From Miltoncostaeales bacterium (GTDB taxonomy: Bacteria > Actinomycetota > Thermoleophilia > Miltoncostaeales > Miltoncostaeaceae), in assembly GCA_030829765.1 (NCBI GenBank), contig JAUROO010000094.1:1-52267 (forward strand): a stretch of 52,267 nucleotides of DNA, written 5' to 3'. Below are positions 15,506 through 24,314 of the stretch, piece after piece. The notes under the pieces were generated by a model that was not told the origin of the DNA, did not search any database, and was given only the letters and a program-made list of their open reading frames with translations. The position numbers and the translations under genes were made by a program. Every line of letters starts with the position of its first letter. The stretch's first letter is position 1.

Positions 15506-16069
15506 ATGAGCAGCATGCAGATCCTCGCGCAGCTGGTCGGTGCCGTCGGCATCGCCCTGCTCCTGTCGTCCACCTTCATGCGCCGCAGGGTGCTGCTGCT
15601 CGCGCTGGACGCCGCCGGTTCCGCCGTGATGGGCGTGCACTGGGCACTGCTCGGCGGCACTGCCGGAATCGCCATCAGCGCCGTCGTGGTGGTGATGGAC
15701 CTGGCCGGCACCGACCCGCGCAACCCGCGAGGACGACTCGTCCTCATCGCGAGCCTCCCGGTCACCGCCGTGCTGCTGGCGCTGCTCTGGACCGGCCCCG
15801 TCGACATCCTCGCCGGCCTCGGACTGCTGGGCATCGCCCTGTCGCGGCTATCGGCGGGACAGATCCGGCTGCGTGCGCTTTCGATGGCCGCGTGCGTGCC
15901 GTGGATCAGCTACGGGGTACTGATGGTGTCGATTCCGCAGATCGCGTTCAGCGCCGCATACTTCGTGTTCATGGGCGTCAGCATCCTGCGCATCCGCAGC
16001 GGCCGGTGGCCCATGCCCGTGGCCACCACCGCCGCCGATGCCGCTATCCTGCCCGCCGATGGCCCCTAA
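15506..16069 (+). CDS. YgjV-family inner membrane protein
   Basis: This 187-aa protein is nearly all hydrophobic, with six or so short helices. The start MSSMQILAQLVGAVGIALLLSSTFMRRR and later SRLSAGQIRLRALSMAACVPWISYGVLMVSIPQ, read as separate segments, fit the YgjV family, whose helices resemble PQ-loop/SWEET transporters. Its function is unknown. A CACGAT hexamer lies 6 nt before the ATG, similar to other leaderless starts here. The next gene starts inside its last codons. Confidence 0.8.
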   Translation: MSSMQILAQLVGAVGIALLLSSTFMRRRVLLLALDAAGSAVMGVHWALLGGTAGIAISAVVVVMDLAGTDPRNPRGRLVLIASLPVTAVLLALLWTGPVDILAGLGLLGIALSRLSAGQIRLRALSMAACVPWISYGVLMVSIPQIAFSAAYFVFMGVSILRIRSGRWPMPVATTAADAAILPADGP

Positions 16070-16352
16070 GGAGAAGAACAAGCCGAAGCGCGCCGGCGGA
16101 CGCCGCGCCAACTATGCGCCGCTTGCGCACACCGTTGGCGCGCGGCGCTTCTTCCCGTTCGGCTGGATCATGTGGGTGGGCTGGCTCATGTTCGGCCTGC
16201 TCGCGGCGGCCATGTTCGTGGAGATCTTCATCGCGGCTGCAGCGGCCACCCAGGACGGCTACTGGGGCGACGTGTTCGGGGCGGTCCTCATGACCGTCCT
16301 CTTCGGCTGGATCTTCTGGCTGTTCGGCACCAGCCGACTGAAGGAGCTCTAG
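16059..16352 (+). CDS. Small two-helix membrane protein
   Basis: This 97-aa protein has a very basic N-terminus (MAPKEKNKPKRAGGRR) followed by two hydrophobic helices (about 39-62 and 72-90). No family is recognised. The ATG lies inside the end of the YgjV-like gene (11-nt overlap), so the two are coupled. Its TAG stop shares the palindrome CTAG (16349-16352) with the stop of the converging regulator gene. Confidence 0.7.
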   Translation: MAPKEKNKPKRAGGRRANYAPLAHTVGARRFFPFGWIMWVGWLMFGLLAAAMFVEIFIAAAAATQDGYWGDVFGAVLMTVLFGWIFWLFGTSRLKEL

Positions 16353-17089
16353 GGCCCGTCGTCCTCCACAACCAGGGCGGCGCACGCCGCATCGCCCTCG
16401 GCCGTGGAGCTCGCCCCCGATAGCGTGGCGTCGGGATTGAACGCCGACAGCACGCCGCGCCAGATCGCGCGGTCCAGCCCGCACACCCGCTGCGGGTCCA
16501 CCTTGGCCATCTCCTCGAACGGGCACGCGCGCAGCGTGATGCGGCCGTCGTCGTTCGCCGTCGCGCCGAACCCGAAGCGCGTGAGCACGCCCACGACCCC
16601 GGCCACGGCGTCGGTGGTCGATGAGTACGACGGGCTGCGGCCGGCATCGCGCTCCGCCTGCCCCAGTTCGCGGCCGAACTCGTACCCCACCCGCTCCAGC
16701 ACCTCCTGCGGGTCCTCGCCCGAGCGGTCGCTCATGGCCTTCAGCAGGAGCTCGGCGAGCAGGTCGTAGTGCTTCACCTGCAGGCGCGAGTCCACCTCCG
16801 CCTCATCCAGCGCATACAGCTTCGCGGGGCGCCCCGCGCCGGGGCCGCTGCGCCCCGTGCGGCGCTGGAACTCCGCGCGCAGGAAGCCCTGCTCCACCAG
16901 CTTGTCGAGGTGGAACCCCGCCAGCCGGCGCGTGATGCCCACCGCCTCGGCCACCTCGTCCTTGCCCATCAGCACCCCGGCCTCGCGCACCGTGAAGAAC
17001 ACCCGGCGACGGGTGGGGTCGCCGAGCGCGGAGACCATCCGCTGGATCTCCTGCTCGTCGTCGGGAAGGGTTGCCGGGTCGGTCGTCAC
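16349..17089 (-). CDS. sufR: SufR-type helix-turn-helix regulator of Fe-S cluster assembly
   Basis: This 246-aa protein has an N-terminal winged helix (about 12-85; ALGDPTRRRVFFTVREAG, ITRRLAGFHLDKLVEQGFL, GRPAKLYAL). The C-terminal domain carries RACPFEEMAKVDPQRVCGLDR and a last Cys near the end (GDAACAALV), candidate ligands of an Fe-S cluster. SufR proteins repress suf operons when their cluster is present. The gene is divergent from sufB, with 153 nt between the starts, which supports the name. The GTG at 17089 has AGAGGA upstream, and a TATCCT -10 lies further up. No clear operator palindrome was found by eye. Confidence 0.85.
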   Translation of the reverse strand: MTTDPATLPDDEQEIQRMVSALGDPTRRRVFFTVREAGVLMGKDEVAEAVGITRRLAGFHLDKLVEQGFLRAEFQRRTGRSGPGAGRPAKLYALDEAEVDSRLQVKHYDLLAELLLKAMSDRSGEDPQEVLERVGYEFGRELGQAERDAGRSPSYSSTTDAVAGVVGVLTRFGFGATANDDGRITLRACPFEEMAKVDPQRVCGLDRAIWRGVLSAFNPDATLSGASSTAEGDAACAALVVEDDGP

Positions 17090-17175
17090 GCGAGTCCTCT
17101 CGGGTGCCTGCCTCGCACAAGGATACGACGACCGGGCGATGGCATCGAACCAGTCGTCCCACCCGTCCGTACGGC

Positions 17176-17203
17176 TTGATTGTTCGGGAAATGCACGTAG
17201 CCT
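17176..17203 (+). promoter_or_regulatory. Promoter of the suf operon
   Basis: TTGATT (17176-17181), a 16-nt spacer and TAGCCT (17198-17203) make a sigma-A-like promoter. The transcript would have a leader of about 35 nt ending in the AAGGAG ribosome site before TTG 17243. SufR should act in this region. Confidence 0.5.
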
Positions 17204-17242
17204 TTAGAGCCGACTGACGTCCACCCCGAAGGAGCGTCCGCA

Positions 17243-18649
17243 TTGTCGACGGCGAAGCCCGAACTCGAGATCGACACCACATACAAGTTCGGCTGGCATG
17301 ACCCGGCCAACTACGTCTTCGAGCCCAAGAAGGGCCTGAACGCCGACATCGTCCGCGAGATCTCCATGCTCAAGGGCGAGCCCGAGTGGATGACCAAGTT
17401 CCGCCTCCGATCGCTGGAGATCTTCGAGAGCCGTGAGATCCCGGACTGGGGCGGCGACCTCGCCGAGCTCGACTACCAGGACATCTACTACTACATCAAG
17501 GCGGCCGAGGAGCAGGGCCGCTCGTGGGACGACGTGCCCGATGACATCCGGAAGACCTTCGACCGCCTGGGTATTCCCGAGGCCGAGCAGAAGTTCCTGG
17601 CCGGGGTCTCGGCGCAGTACGAGTCGGAGGTCGTCTACCACTCCATCCGCGAGGACCTGGAGCAGAAGGGTGTCATCTTCTGCGACACCGACACCGCGCT
17701 GCGCGAGCACCCGGACCTCTTCCGCGAGCACTGGGCCACGGTCATCCCCCCGGGCGACAACACCTTCGCCGCGCTCAACTCGGCCGTGTGGTCAGGGGGC
17801 TCCTTCATCTGGGTGCCCGAGGGCGTGGAGGTGGAGATCCCACTGCAGGCCTACTTCCGAATCAACGCCGAGAGCATGGGGCAGTTCGAGCGCACGCTCA
17901 TCATCTGCGAGCCGAACTCCTACGTGCACTACGTGGAGGGCTGCACCGCCCCCACCTACTCCGCCGACTCGCTGCATTCCGCAGTGGTCGAGATCATCGT
18001 GAAGAAGGGTGCCCGCTGCCGGTACTCGACCATCCAGAACTGGTCGAACAACGTCTACAACCTCGTGACCAAGCGAGCCGTGGCGCACGAGGACGCCGTG
18101 ATGGAGTGGATCGACGGCAACCTGGGCAGCAAGCTCACCATGAAGTACCCGGCGGTGTGGATGGTGGGCCCGCGCGCACGCGGTGAGGTGCTCTCGGTGG
18201 CCATGGCCGGCGAGGGGATGCACCAGGACGCCGGCGCCAAGATGGTGCACGTGGCACCCGACACCTCCTCCACCATCGTCAGCAAGTCCATCTCGCAGGG
18301 CGGTGGCCGCACCAGCTACCGCGGACTGGTGAAGGTGGAGCCCGGCGCACGGCGCGTGAAGGCGTCGGTGGTGTGCGACGCGCTGCTGCTGGACGAGGAC
18401 AGCCGGTCGGATACCTACCCCTACATGGACATCCAGGAGGAGGACACCTCCATCGGCCACGAGGCGACGGTCAGCAAGGTGGCCGACGACCAGATCTTCT
18501 ACCTCATGAGCCGCGGGCTCAGCGAGGAGGAGGCCATGGCCATGATCGTGCGCGGGTTCATCGAGCCCATCGCGAAGGAGCTGCCCATGGAGTACGCGGT
18601 GGAGCTGAACCGACTGATCGAGCTGCAGATGGAGGGCTCCATTGGCTGA
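17243..18649 (+). CDS. sufB: Fe-S cluster assembly protein SufB
   Basis: This 468-aa protein is full length for SufB. Marks include KFGWHDPANYVFEPKKGLN, VPEGVEVEIPLQAYFRIN, YVHYVEGCTAP, CRYSTIQNWSNNVYNLVTKRA and YPYMDIQEEDTSIGHEATVSKV with the cluster-scaffold histidine. SufB forms the SufBC2D scaffold with SufC and SufD, where a nascent cluster is built with sulfur from SufS/SufU. The TTG at 17243 follows GAAGGAGCG with good spacing. It is the first gene of the operon, and the next gene starts inside its last codons. Confidence 0.97.
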   Translation: MSTAKPELEIDTTYKFGWHDPANYVFEPKKGLNADIVREISMLKGEPEWMTKFRLRSLEIFESREIPDWGGDLAELDYQDIYYYIKAAEEQGRSWDDVPDDIRKTFDRLGIPEAEQKFLAGVSAQYESEVVYHSIREDLEQKGVIFCDTDTALREHPDLFREHWATVIPPGDNTFAALNSAVWSGGSFIWVPEGVEVEIPLQAYFRINAESMGQFERTLIICEPNSYVHYVEGCTAPTYSADSLHSAVVEIIVKKGARCRYSTIQNWSNNVYNLVTKRAVAHEDAVMEWIDGNLGSKLTMKYPAVWMVGPRARGEVLSVAMAGEGMHQDAGAKMVHVAPDTSSTIVSKSISQGGGRTSYRGLVKVEPGARRVKASVVCDALLLDEDSRSDTYPYMDIQEEDTSIGHEATVSKVADDQIFYLMSRGLSEEEAMAMIVRGFIEPIAKELPMEYAVELNRLIELQMEGSIG

Positions 18650-19865
18650 GGCACCCTCCTGGGCCGCCGAGGCCCGCAGCGCCGCCACGGCGGCGCTCGA
18701 CGACCTGCCCGCACTCACCGGCACGGAGGAGGAGTGGCGCTTCACACCTCCCACGGATCTCGGCATGAACGGCGATGCCGCCTCGGGCGGCGCGGCCACG
18801 GGCACCGTGGAGATGCCCGCCGCCGCAGGACGTGCTGCGCGACTGACGTTCACCGACGGCGCACCCGCACCGGCCGAGGTGGCCGGGCTGCCCGATGGGG
18901 TGATCGTCTCCGAACTGGGCGAGGCCCTGGCCACGCATGAGGCGCTGGTGCGCGACCGCCTGTACTCGCTGGCCGGATTCGATGACCGCCCGGGGGCGCT
19001 GAACGCCGCCGGGTGGGACGCCGGCACGTTCGTGTACGTGCCGCGCGGGGTCGAGGTGGAGCTTCCGATCGAGGCCGTCCTCACCGCAACGGGTGACCGG
19101 GGGCAGGTGTTCGGCCGCACGCTCATCGTCGTGGAGGAGGGAGCCCGCGCGACGGTGGTCGACCGCTACCTCTCGCCGGACCTCGACGGCGCCGTGAACG
19201 TCTCGACCGTGGTCGAGATGTTCGTCGCCGACGGTGGCGAACTGGAGCACGTGTCGTACATCGGCTGGGGGCGCGGCGTGCGCCACCAGGCCACCATCCG
19301 CGCGGCCGCCGGCAAGGACGCCCGCGCGCGCTCGGTCAACGTGACCCTGGGCGGCGACGTCGTGCGTGTGGAGCCCACCATGTACTGCCGCGGCCCGGGC
19401 TCCGATGCCCGCGCGCTGGGCCTGTACTTCGCCACCGGCTCGCAGCACTTCGAGCACCGCGTGGTGTCGCGCCACGAGGCGCCCCAGGCGTACTCGAACC
19501 TGCTCTACAAGGGGGCCATCCAGGACACCGCCCACACGGTGTTCTTCGGCAACCTCGTGGTGCCCCCGGGTGCCCCGGGCACCGACGCCTACCAGACCAA
19601 CCGCAACCTCATCCTCAACGAGGGCGCGCGCGCCGACACGATTCCATTCCTCGAGATCGAGACCGCGGAGGTCAAGTGCTCGCACGCGGGCGCCGTGGGC
19701 CGGGTGGACGACGAGCAGCTCTTCTACCTGATGAGCCGTGGCGTGCCCGAACTGGAGGCCAAGCACCAGATCGTCTACGGGTTCTTCCAGGAGGTGCTCG
19801 ACGAGATCTCGTTCGATGAGCTCCGCGAGGAGCTCGAGGCCGCGGCCCGCGCCAAGGTGCGATGA
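18642..19865 (+). CDS. sufD: Fe-S cluster assembly protein SufD
   Basis: This 407-aa paralogue of SufB has a more variable N-terminal half. The beta-helix core includes FVYVPRGVEVELPIEAVL, LIVVEEGARATVVDRYLS, HFEHRVVSRHEAPQAYSNLLYKG and FLEIETAEVKCSHAGAVGRVDDEQLFYLMSRG. The Cys/His pair (KCSHAG) at the SufB-SufD interface is conserved. The TTG start overlaps sufB by 8 nt. Its stop overlaps the ATG of the Rieske gene (ATGA). Confidence 0.96.
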   Translation: MAEAPSWAAEARSAATAALDDLPALTGTEEEWRFTPPTDLGMNGDAASGGAATGTVEMPAAAGRAARLTFTDGAPAPAEVAGLPDGVIVSELGEALATHEALVRDRLYSLAGFDDRPGALNAAGWDAGTFVYVPRGVEVELPIEAVLTATGDRGQVFGRTLIVVEEGARATVVDRYLSPDLDGAVNVSTVVEMFVADGGELEHVSYIGWGRGVRHQATIRAAAGKDARARSVNVTLGGDVVRVEPTMYCRGPGSDARALGLYFATGSQHFEHRVVSRHEAPQAYSNLLYKGAIQDTAHTVFFGNLVVPPGAPGTDAYQTNRNLILNEGARADTIPFLEIETAEVKCSHAGAVGRVDDEQLFYLMSRGVPELEAKHQIVYGFFQEVLDEISFDELREELEAAARAKVR

Positions 19866-20206
19866 GCCAGGTGGACGTCGCGGCGGCCGACGAGGTGCCG
19901 CCGGGAGCCATGGTGCGGGTGGAGGTGGATGGCCAGCCGGTATGCCTGGCCAACGTGGACGGCACGTTCCATGCCGTGCACGACACCTGCACCCACGGCA
20001 TGGCATCGCTCAGCGCCGGCTGGCTGGACCCCGACATGGGGCGGGTGGAGTGCCCGCGGCATGGCGCGTACTTCCGCCTGGACGACGGCGCCGCCATCAC
20101 CCCGCCCGCTACCGCACCGCTACCGGTGTTCCCGGTGGAGGTCCGCGACGGCCGCGTGCTCGTCGGCACCACCCCCAGCACCCCGCATCCGTTCGATACC
20201 CCGTAA
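19862..20206 (+). CDS. Rieske-type [2Fe-2S] ferredoxin in the suf operon
   Basis: This 114-aa protein carries the two Rieske motifs C43-x-H45 (DTCTHG) and C64-x2-H67 (VECPRHG), 18 residues apart. They bind a 2Fe-2S cluster through two Cys and two His. There is no fused oxygenase domain, so it belongs to the small NirD/bphF-like ferredoxins. Its place between sufD and sufC, with a 4-nt overlap to sufD, suggests it supplies electrons for cluster assembly or is an early cluster client. A similar insertion is seen in suf operons of other Actinobacteria. Confidence 0.93.
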   Translation: MSQVDVAAADEVPPGAMVRVEVDGQPVCLANVDGTFHAVHDTCTHGMASLSAGWLDPDMGRVECPRHGAYFRLDDGAAITPPATAPLPVFPVEVRDGRVLVGTTPSTPHPFDTP

Positions 20207-20227
20207 CGCACAAGGAGAACCGCTTCC

Positions 20228-20992
20228 GTGGCTGACCCCATCCTGAAGATCGAGGGCCTCGAGGTGGCCGTTGATGACAAGCCCATCCTGAAGGGCGTCG
20301 ACCTCGAGGTGCCACAGGGCGAGGTGCACGCGCTGATGGGGCCGAACGGCTCGGGCAAGAGCACGCTGGCCTACGCACTCGCCGGCCACCCGCGCTATGA
20401 GATCACCGGCGGCTCGGTGCTCTTCGACGGCAAGGACCTGGCCGAGATGGAGGCCGACGAGCGTGCCCAGGCAGGGCTGTTCCTCGCCATGCAGTACCCG
20501 GTCGAGGTCCCCGGAGTGTCGGTGATGAACTTCCTGCGCAGCGCCGTCAACGCCACGCGGGGCGAGGAGCTTCCCGTGCGCGAGTTCGCGAAGCTCTTCA
20601 AGGAGAAGAGTGCGCTCCTGCAGTTCGACCCGTCGTTCGCCGACCGCTACCTGAACGAGGGCTTCTCGGGCGGCGAGAAGAAGCGGCACGAGATCCTGCA
20701 GATGGCGCTTCTCGAGCCCAGGTTCGCGATCCTCGACGAGACCGACTCGGGCCTGGACGTGGACGCCCTGCGCATCGTGTCGGAGGGCGTGAACGCCCAG
20801 CGCGGGCCCGACCTCGGCGTGCTCATCATCACGCACTACACGCGCATCCTGAACTACATCCAGCCGGATGTCGTGCACGTGATGTTCGAGGGCCGCATCG
20901 CCCAGACCGGTGGCCCCGAGCTCGCGGAGCACCTCGAGGAGAAGGGCTACGTGGAGTTCGGGTCGGCCGAGGCAGCGAGCTCGCCCCGCTAG
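20228..20992 (+). CDS. sufC: Fe-S cluster assembly ATPase SufC
   Basis: This 254-aa ABC-type ATPase has Walker A GPNGSGKSTLAYALAG, a Q-loop in FLAMQYPVEVPGVSVMNFLR (SufC-specific), signature FSGGEKKRHEILQMA, Walker B FAILDETDSGLDVDALRIV and switch histidine IITHYTRIL. It drives opening of the SufBC2D complex. The GTG at 20228 follows AAGGAG (20211-20216) with suitable spacing. Confidence 0.97.
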   Translation: MADPILKIEGLEVAVDDKPILKGVDLEVPQGEVHALMGPNGSGKSTLAYALAGHPRYEITGGSVLFDGKDLAEMEADERAQAGLFLAMQYPVEVPGVSVMNFLRSAVNATRGEELPVREFAKLFKEKSALLQFDPSFADRYLNEGFSGGEKKRHEILQMALLEPRFAILDETDSGLDVDALRIVSEGVNAQRGPDLGVLIITHYTRILNYIQPDVVHVMFEGRIAQTGGPELAEHLEEKGYVEFGSAEAASSPR

Positions 20993-20999
20993 CGCGCCC

Positions 21000-22250
21000 A
21001 TGGGGAACCCCGCGCAGATCGCACTCGACCCCGCGGCCCTCCGCGCGGAGTTCCCCATTCTCGCCGCGCCGCGCCCGGGCGGCGGCGCGCTTCACTACCT
21101 CGACTCCGCGGCCACCTCGCAGAAGCCGCAGCGGGTGCTCCACGCCATGGACGCCTACTACCGCGAGGCCAATGCCAACGTGCATCGCGGCGTGTACCAC
21201 CTTGCGGCCGAGGCCACCGATCGGTTCGAGGCCGGACGCGACGCCGCGGCCCGGCTGGTGAACCACCCGCGCGAGGGAACGGTGTTCACCAAGAACGCCA
21301 CCGAGGCCATCAACCTTGTGGCGTGGGCATGGGGCGCCCGCGAGCTCCGGGCCGGCGACGAGATCGTGCTCACCATGATGGAGCACCACTCCAACACCGT
21401 CCCGTGGCAGCTGGTGGCGGCCATGACGGGCGCCGTCGTGCGGTTCTGCCCGGTCACGCCCGAGGGCGACCTCGACATGGACGCCCTCCGCGGCCTGATC
21501 GGCCCGCGCACACGCATGGTGGCCGTGGTGCACGTGTCGAACACCCTCGGCACCATCAATCCGGTCGGGGAGATCGTGGACATGGCCCATGCCGAGGGGT
21601 CGCTCACGCTGGTGGATGCCACGCAGAGTGTTCCCCACATGCCGGTGGATGCCGCGGCCATCGGCAGCGACGTCCTGGTGTTCACCGGGCACAAGATGTG
21701 CGGGCCCACCGGCATCGGCGTACTGGCCGCAGTACCCGGCCTGCTGCGCGAGATGGAGCCCTTCCTGGGTGGCGGAGAGATGATCTCCGACGTCACCACC
21801 GACGGCTCCACGTGGAACGACATCCCGTGGAAGTTCGAGGCCGGCACCCCGCCGATCGCCGAGGCGGTCGGCCTCGGCGAGGCCGTGCGCTTCCTGGAGG
21901 ACGTCGGCCCGGAGCGCATCCGCGCCCACGAGCAGGAGATGGCCCACGCCATGATCGACGCGCTCGATGAGGTGCCGGGGCTCACCCTGTACGGATCGCG
22001 CGATCCCCAGCGCCGTGGGGCATCGGTCAGCTTCGCGCTGGACGGCGTGCACCCCCACGACATCGGCCAGTTCCTCGACAGCCGCGGGGTGTGCGTGCGC
22101 GCCGGCCATCACTGCACCAAGCCGCTCATGCGGGCGCTGGGCGTGCAGAGCACCGCGCGCGCCAGCGCATACCTCTACACCACGATGGACGACGTCCTGG
22201 CGCTTCGCGATTCCCTGGTGGAATGCCGCCAGTGGTTCGGGGCCGCCTGA
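21000..22250 (+). CDS. sufS: Cysteine desulfurase SufS
   Basis: This 416-aa PLP enzyme of the group II desulfurases has LDSAATSQKP, MEHHSNTVPWQL, VDATQSVPHMPVD and the PLP lysine K232 in FTGHKMCGPTG. The persulfide-forming C372 lies in VRAGHHCTKPLM on the short group II loop. It takes sulfur from cysteine and passes it to SufU, encoded next. The ATG at 21000 is 8 nt after the sufC stop. Its stop overlaps the ATG of sufU by one base (TGATG). Confidence 0.96.
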   Translation: MGNPAQIALDPAALRAEFPILAAPRPGGGALHYLDSAATSQKPQRVLHAMDAYYREANANVHRGVYHLAAEATDRFEAGRDAAARLVNHPREGTVFTKNATEAINLVAWAWGARELRAGDEIVLTMMEHHSNTVPWQLVAAMTGAVVRFCPVTPEGDLDMDALRGLIGPRTRMVAVVHVSNTLGTINPVGEIVDMAHAEGSLTLVDATQSVPHMPVDAAAIGSDVLVFTGHKMCGPTGIGVLAAVPGLLREMEPFLGGGEMISDVTTDGSTWNDIPWKFEAGTPPIAEAVGLGEAVRFLEDVGPERIRAHEQEMAHAMIDALDEVPGLTLYGSRDPQRRGASVSFALDGVHPHDIGQFLDSRGVCVRAGHHCTKPLMRALGVQSTARASAYLYTTMDDVLALRDSLVECRQWFGAA

Positions 22251-22699
22251 TGGGCGGCCTCGACGACCTCTACCAGCAGCTGATCCTCGACCACTACCGC
22301 AACCGGCGCGGCCGCGGCCGCATCGACGGCGCCTCGGCGTCGGTGCACGAGAACAACCCGGTGTGCGGGGACGAGTGCTTCCTGGACATCCTGGTGGAGG
22401 ACGGCCGCATCGCCGACATCCGCGCCGACGGGGACGGCTGCTCCATCTCGCAGGCCGCGGCATCGATGCTCACCGAGGCCGCGCGGGGACGGGACCTGGA
22501 CGACGCGCTCACCTTGGTGGAGCACTTCCGCCTGGTCATGCACGGCGACGCCGAGCCGGACGAGGACCTGCTGGGCGATGCCGTGGCGCTCGAGGGCGTG
22601 GCCCGCTACCCGGTCCGGGTGAAGTGCGCGCTGCTGTCGTGGCTTGCGCTGCGTGATTGCATTGCCGAATACCGCGAGACGACTGCGATGGGAGGGTGA
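22250..22699 (+). CDS. sufU: Zinc-dependent sulfurtransferase SufU
   Basis: This 149-aa IscU-fold protein has C39 and D41 in NPVCGDEC, C64 in GDGCSISQA and C126 in RVKCALLSW. That set is the Zn ligands plus acceptor Cys of SufU. The insert between the second and third ligand regions is the Gram-positive SufU type rather than the IscU type. SufU takes the persulfide from SufS by zinc-ligand exchange. It overlaps sufS by one base. Confidence 0.95.
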   Translation: MGGLDDLYQQLILDHYRNRRGRGRIDGASASVHENNPVCGDECFLDILVEDGRIADIRADGDGCSISQAAASMLTEAARGRDLDDALTLVEHFRLVMHGDAEPDEDLLGDAVALEGVARYPVRVKCALLSWLALRDCIAEYRETTAMGG

Positions 22700-22701
22700 C
22701 G

Positions 22702-23013
22702 ATGGTGGACCAGGACGACATCCGCGAGGCCATGAAGCAGGTGGATGACCCCGAGCTCGGCATCAACGTCGTGGACCTCGGGCTGCTGTACGGCGTATCC
22801 ATGGACGAGGGCGGGGCGGTCACCCTCGACATGACCCTTACCTCCATGGGATGCCCCCTCACCGACCAGATCATCGCCGACGTGCGCAAGTACGTGGAGC
22901 CGCTCGACGGCGTCACGTCGGTGGACGTCAACTGGGTATGGGACCCGCCGTGGGGCCCCGACAAGATGACCGACGACGGCAAGCTCATGATGAAGGTGAT
23001 GGGCTATGGCTGA
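22702..23013 (+). CDS. sufT: SufT/MIP18-family Fe-S maturation protein
   Basis: This 103-aa stand-alone DUF59 protein has MKQVDDPELGINVVDLGLLYGV, the conserved Cys in LTSMGCPLTDQII and VWDPPWGPDKM. SufT proteins help mature Fe-S clients. The ATG at 22702 is two bases after the sufU stop. It is a second MIP18 domain in the window; the other is fused to Mrp at 10795. Confidence 0.93.
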   Translation: MVDQDDIREAMKQVDDPELGINVVDLGLLYGVSMDEGGAVTLDMTLTSMGCPLTDQIIADVRKYVEPLDGVTSVDVNWVWDPPWGPDKMTDDGKLMMKVMGYG

Positions 23014-23446
23014 GTCCGCGGCCCCGGATCACCCCCTTACGCTGGACGAGAAGAAGGCGGCGGCGCGTGCCCGTGCGCGGGCGGCGCGCGAGGCCCAGCA
23101 GGAGGGCGCAGGCGCGGGCCTCACGGTCACCGACGACGCCGCGGCCTACATCGGGGAATGCGCCGACCGCGACGGGCTGCCGCATGCGGTCCGGCTGCGC
23201 ATCCACGCCGGCGGGTGCTCGGGGCTCGAGTACTCGATCGACCTCGCCGGCGGCGATGCGGCCCCGGGTCCGGCTGAGCGCACCATCGAGAGCAACGGCG
23301 TGACCGTGCTGCTCGACCTGAAGAGCGCCATCTACGTGAGCGGATCGGTCATCGACTACACCTCGTCACTCATGCGCCGGGGCTTCGTCATCCGGAACCC
23401 CAACGCCACCACCACCTGCTCGTGCGGCGACTCCTTCGGGGTGTGA
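23006..23446 (+). CDS. A-type Fe-S carrier (HesB/IscA/SufA family)
   Basis: This 146-aa protein has the three A-type cysteines: LRIHAGGCSGLEYSIDL and the pair in TTTCSCGDSFGV. An unusual N-terminal extension of about 35 residues (LTLDEKKAAARARARAAREAQQ) is strongly charged and probably helical, and may be a docking segment. The core begins at LTVTDDAAAYIGEC. It overlaps sufT by 8 nt. It probably delivers clusters assembled by SufBCD. Confidence 0.93.
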   Translation: MAESAAPDHPLTLDEKKAAARARARAAREAQQEGAGAGLTVTDDAAAYIGECADRDGLPHAVRLRIHAGGCSGLEYSIDLAGGDAAPGPAERTIESNGVTVLLDLKSAIYVSGSVIDYTSSLMRRGFVIRNPNATTTCSCGDSFGV

Positions 23447-23447
23447 T

Positions 23448-24314
23448 GTGTCGCGGCTGAGACAGGGCTTCGAGCTCGCGGGCGTCAGCTGGCGCACCAT
23501 CCGCGGGGACCGGTCACTCGCGGTATTCCCCATCCTCGGCGGCGCCTCGGCCGTTCTGCTGACGGCCGCATTCGTGATCCCCGGCCTGCTGCTCGTGACC
23601 GACGAGTCCCTCGGTGCGGCAGCCTGGTCGGGGCTGGTGCTGTTCGCCGTGGCCGCCTACCTCGCGGCCTTCGCGGGCATCTTCTTCTCGGTCGCCCTGG
23701 CGACCTGCGCGGAGCGGTCGCTGCAGGGTGAGGACACCACCGTGCGGGAAGGGATCGCCACCGCACGCACGCGCATTCCGCAGATCGCCGGGTGGGCGCT
23801 CGTGACCACCACGGTCAACCTGGTCATCCGGGCCATCGAGGCCCGGTTCGAGGGCGTCGGCGGGGCCATCGTGGCCGCGCTCGGCGGCCTTGCGTGGGCG
23901 CTCGTCACGTTCCTCGCCGTGCCCGTCATCGCCTTCGAGGGCACCGGCCCCTGGGCCACGCTGAAGCGCTCCGCAGGGCTCTTCCGCCACCGGTGGGGCC
24001 AGCAGGTGGCGGGCCTCGCCGCCACCAGCGGCGTGGTGGCGCTGATCGGCGTGCTCCCCGGCGCCGTGATGATCGGCATCGGCGTGGTGGTCCTCCCCGC
24101 GGCGGGGGGAATCGTCCTCATCGCCCTGGGCGCCCTGCTGGTGATCATCGCGTCGGTCATCGCGAGCACCCTGTCGCAGATCCTGGCCGTGGCGCTCTAC
24201 CGCTTCGCCGCCGATGGCATCGCGGTGGGACCATTCACCGAAGCCCAACTGCAGTCGGTCATCCGCACCCGCCGCGCCCCACGCTTCGGGCGCCGGACCG
24301 GCGAGCCCACCTAG
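23448..24314 (+). CDS. Multi-pass membrane protein (DUF6159-like)
   Basis: This 288-aa protein starts MSRLRQGFELAGVSWRTIRGDRSLAVFPIL, typical of a family of actinobacterial membrane proteins that I associate with DUF6159. It has about six membrane helices, with FEGTGPWATLKRSAGLFRHRWGQQVAGL before the last cluster. GTG 23448 follows the preceding stop by one base, so it belongs to the suf transcript, although no Fe-S function is known. Its TAG stop shares the palindrome CTAG (24311-24314) with the converging M23 peptidase gene. Confidence 0.8.
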   Translation: MSRLRQGFELAGVSWRTIRGDRSLAVFPILGGASAVLLTAAFVIPGLLLVTDESLGAAAWSGLVLFAVAAYLAAFAGIFFSVALATCAERSLQGEDTTVREGIATARTRIPQIAGWALVTTTVNLVIRAIEARFEGVGGAIVAALGGLAWALVTFLAVPVIAFEGTGPWATLKRSAGLFRHRWGQQVAGLAATSGVVALIGVLPGAVMIGIGVVVLPAAGGIVLIALGALLVIIASVIASTLSQILAVALYRFAADGIAVGPFTEAQLQSVIRTRRAPRFGRRTGEPT

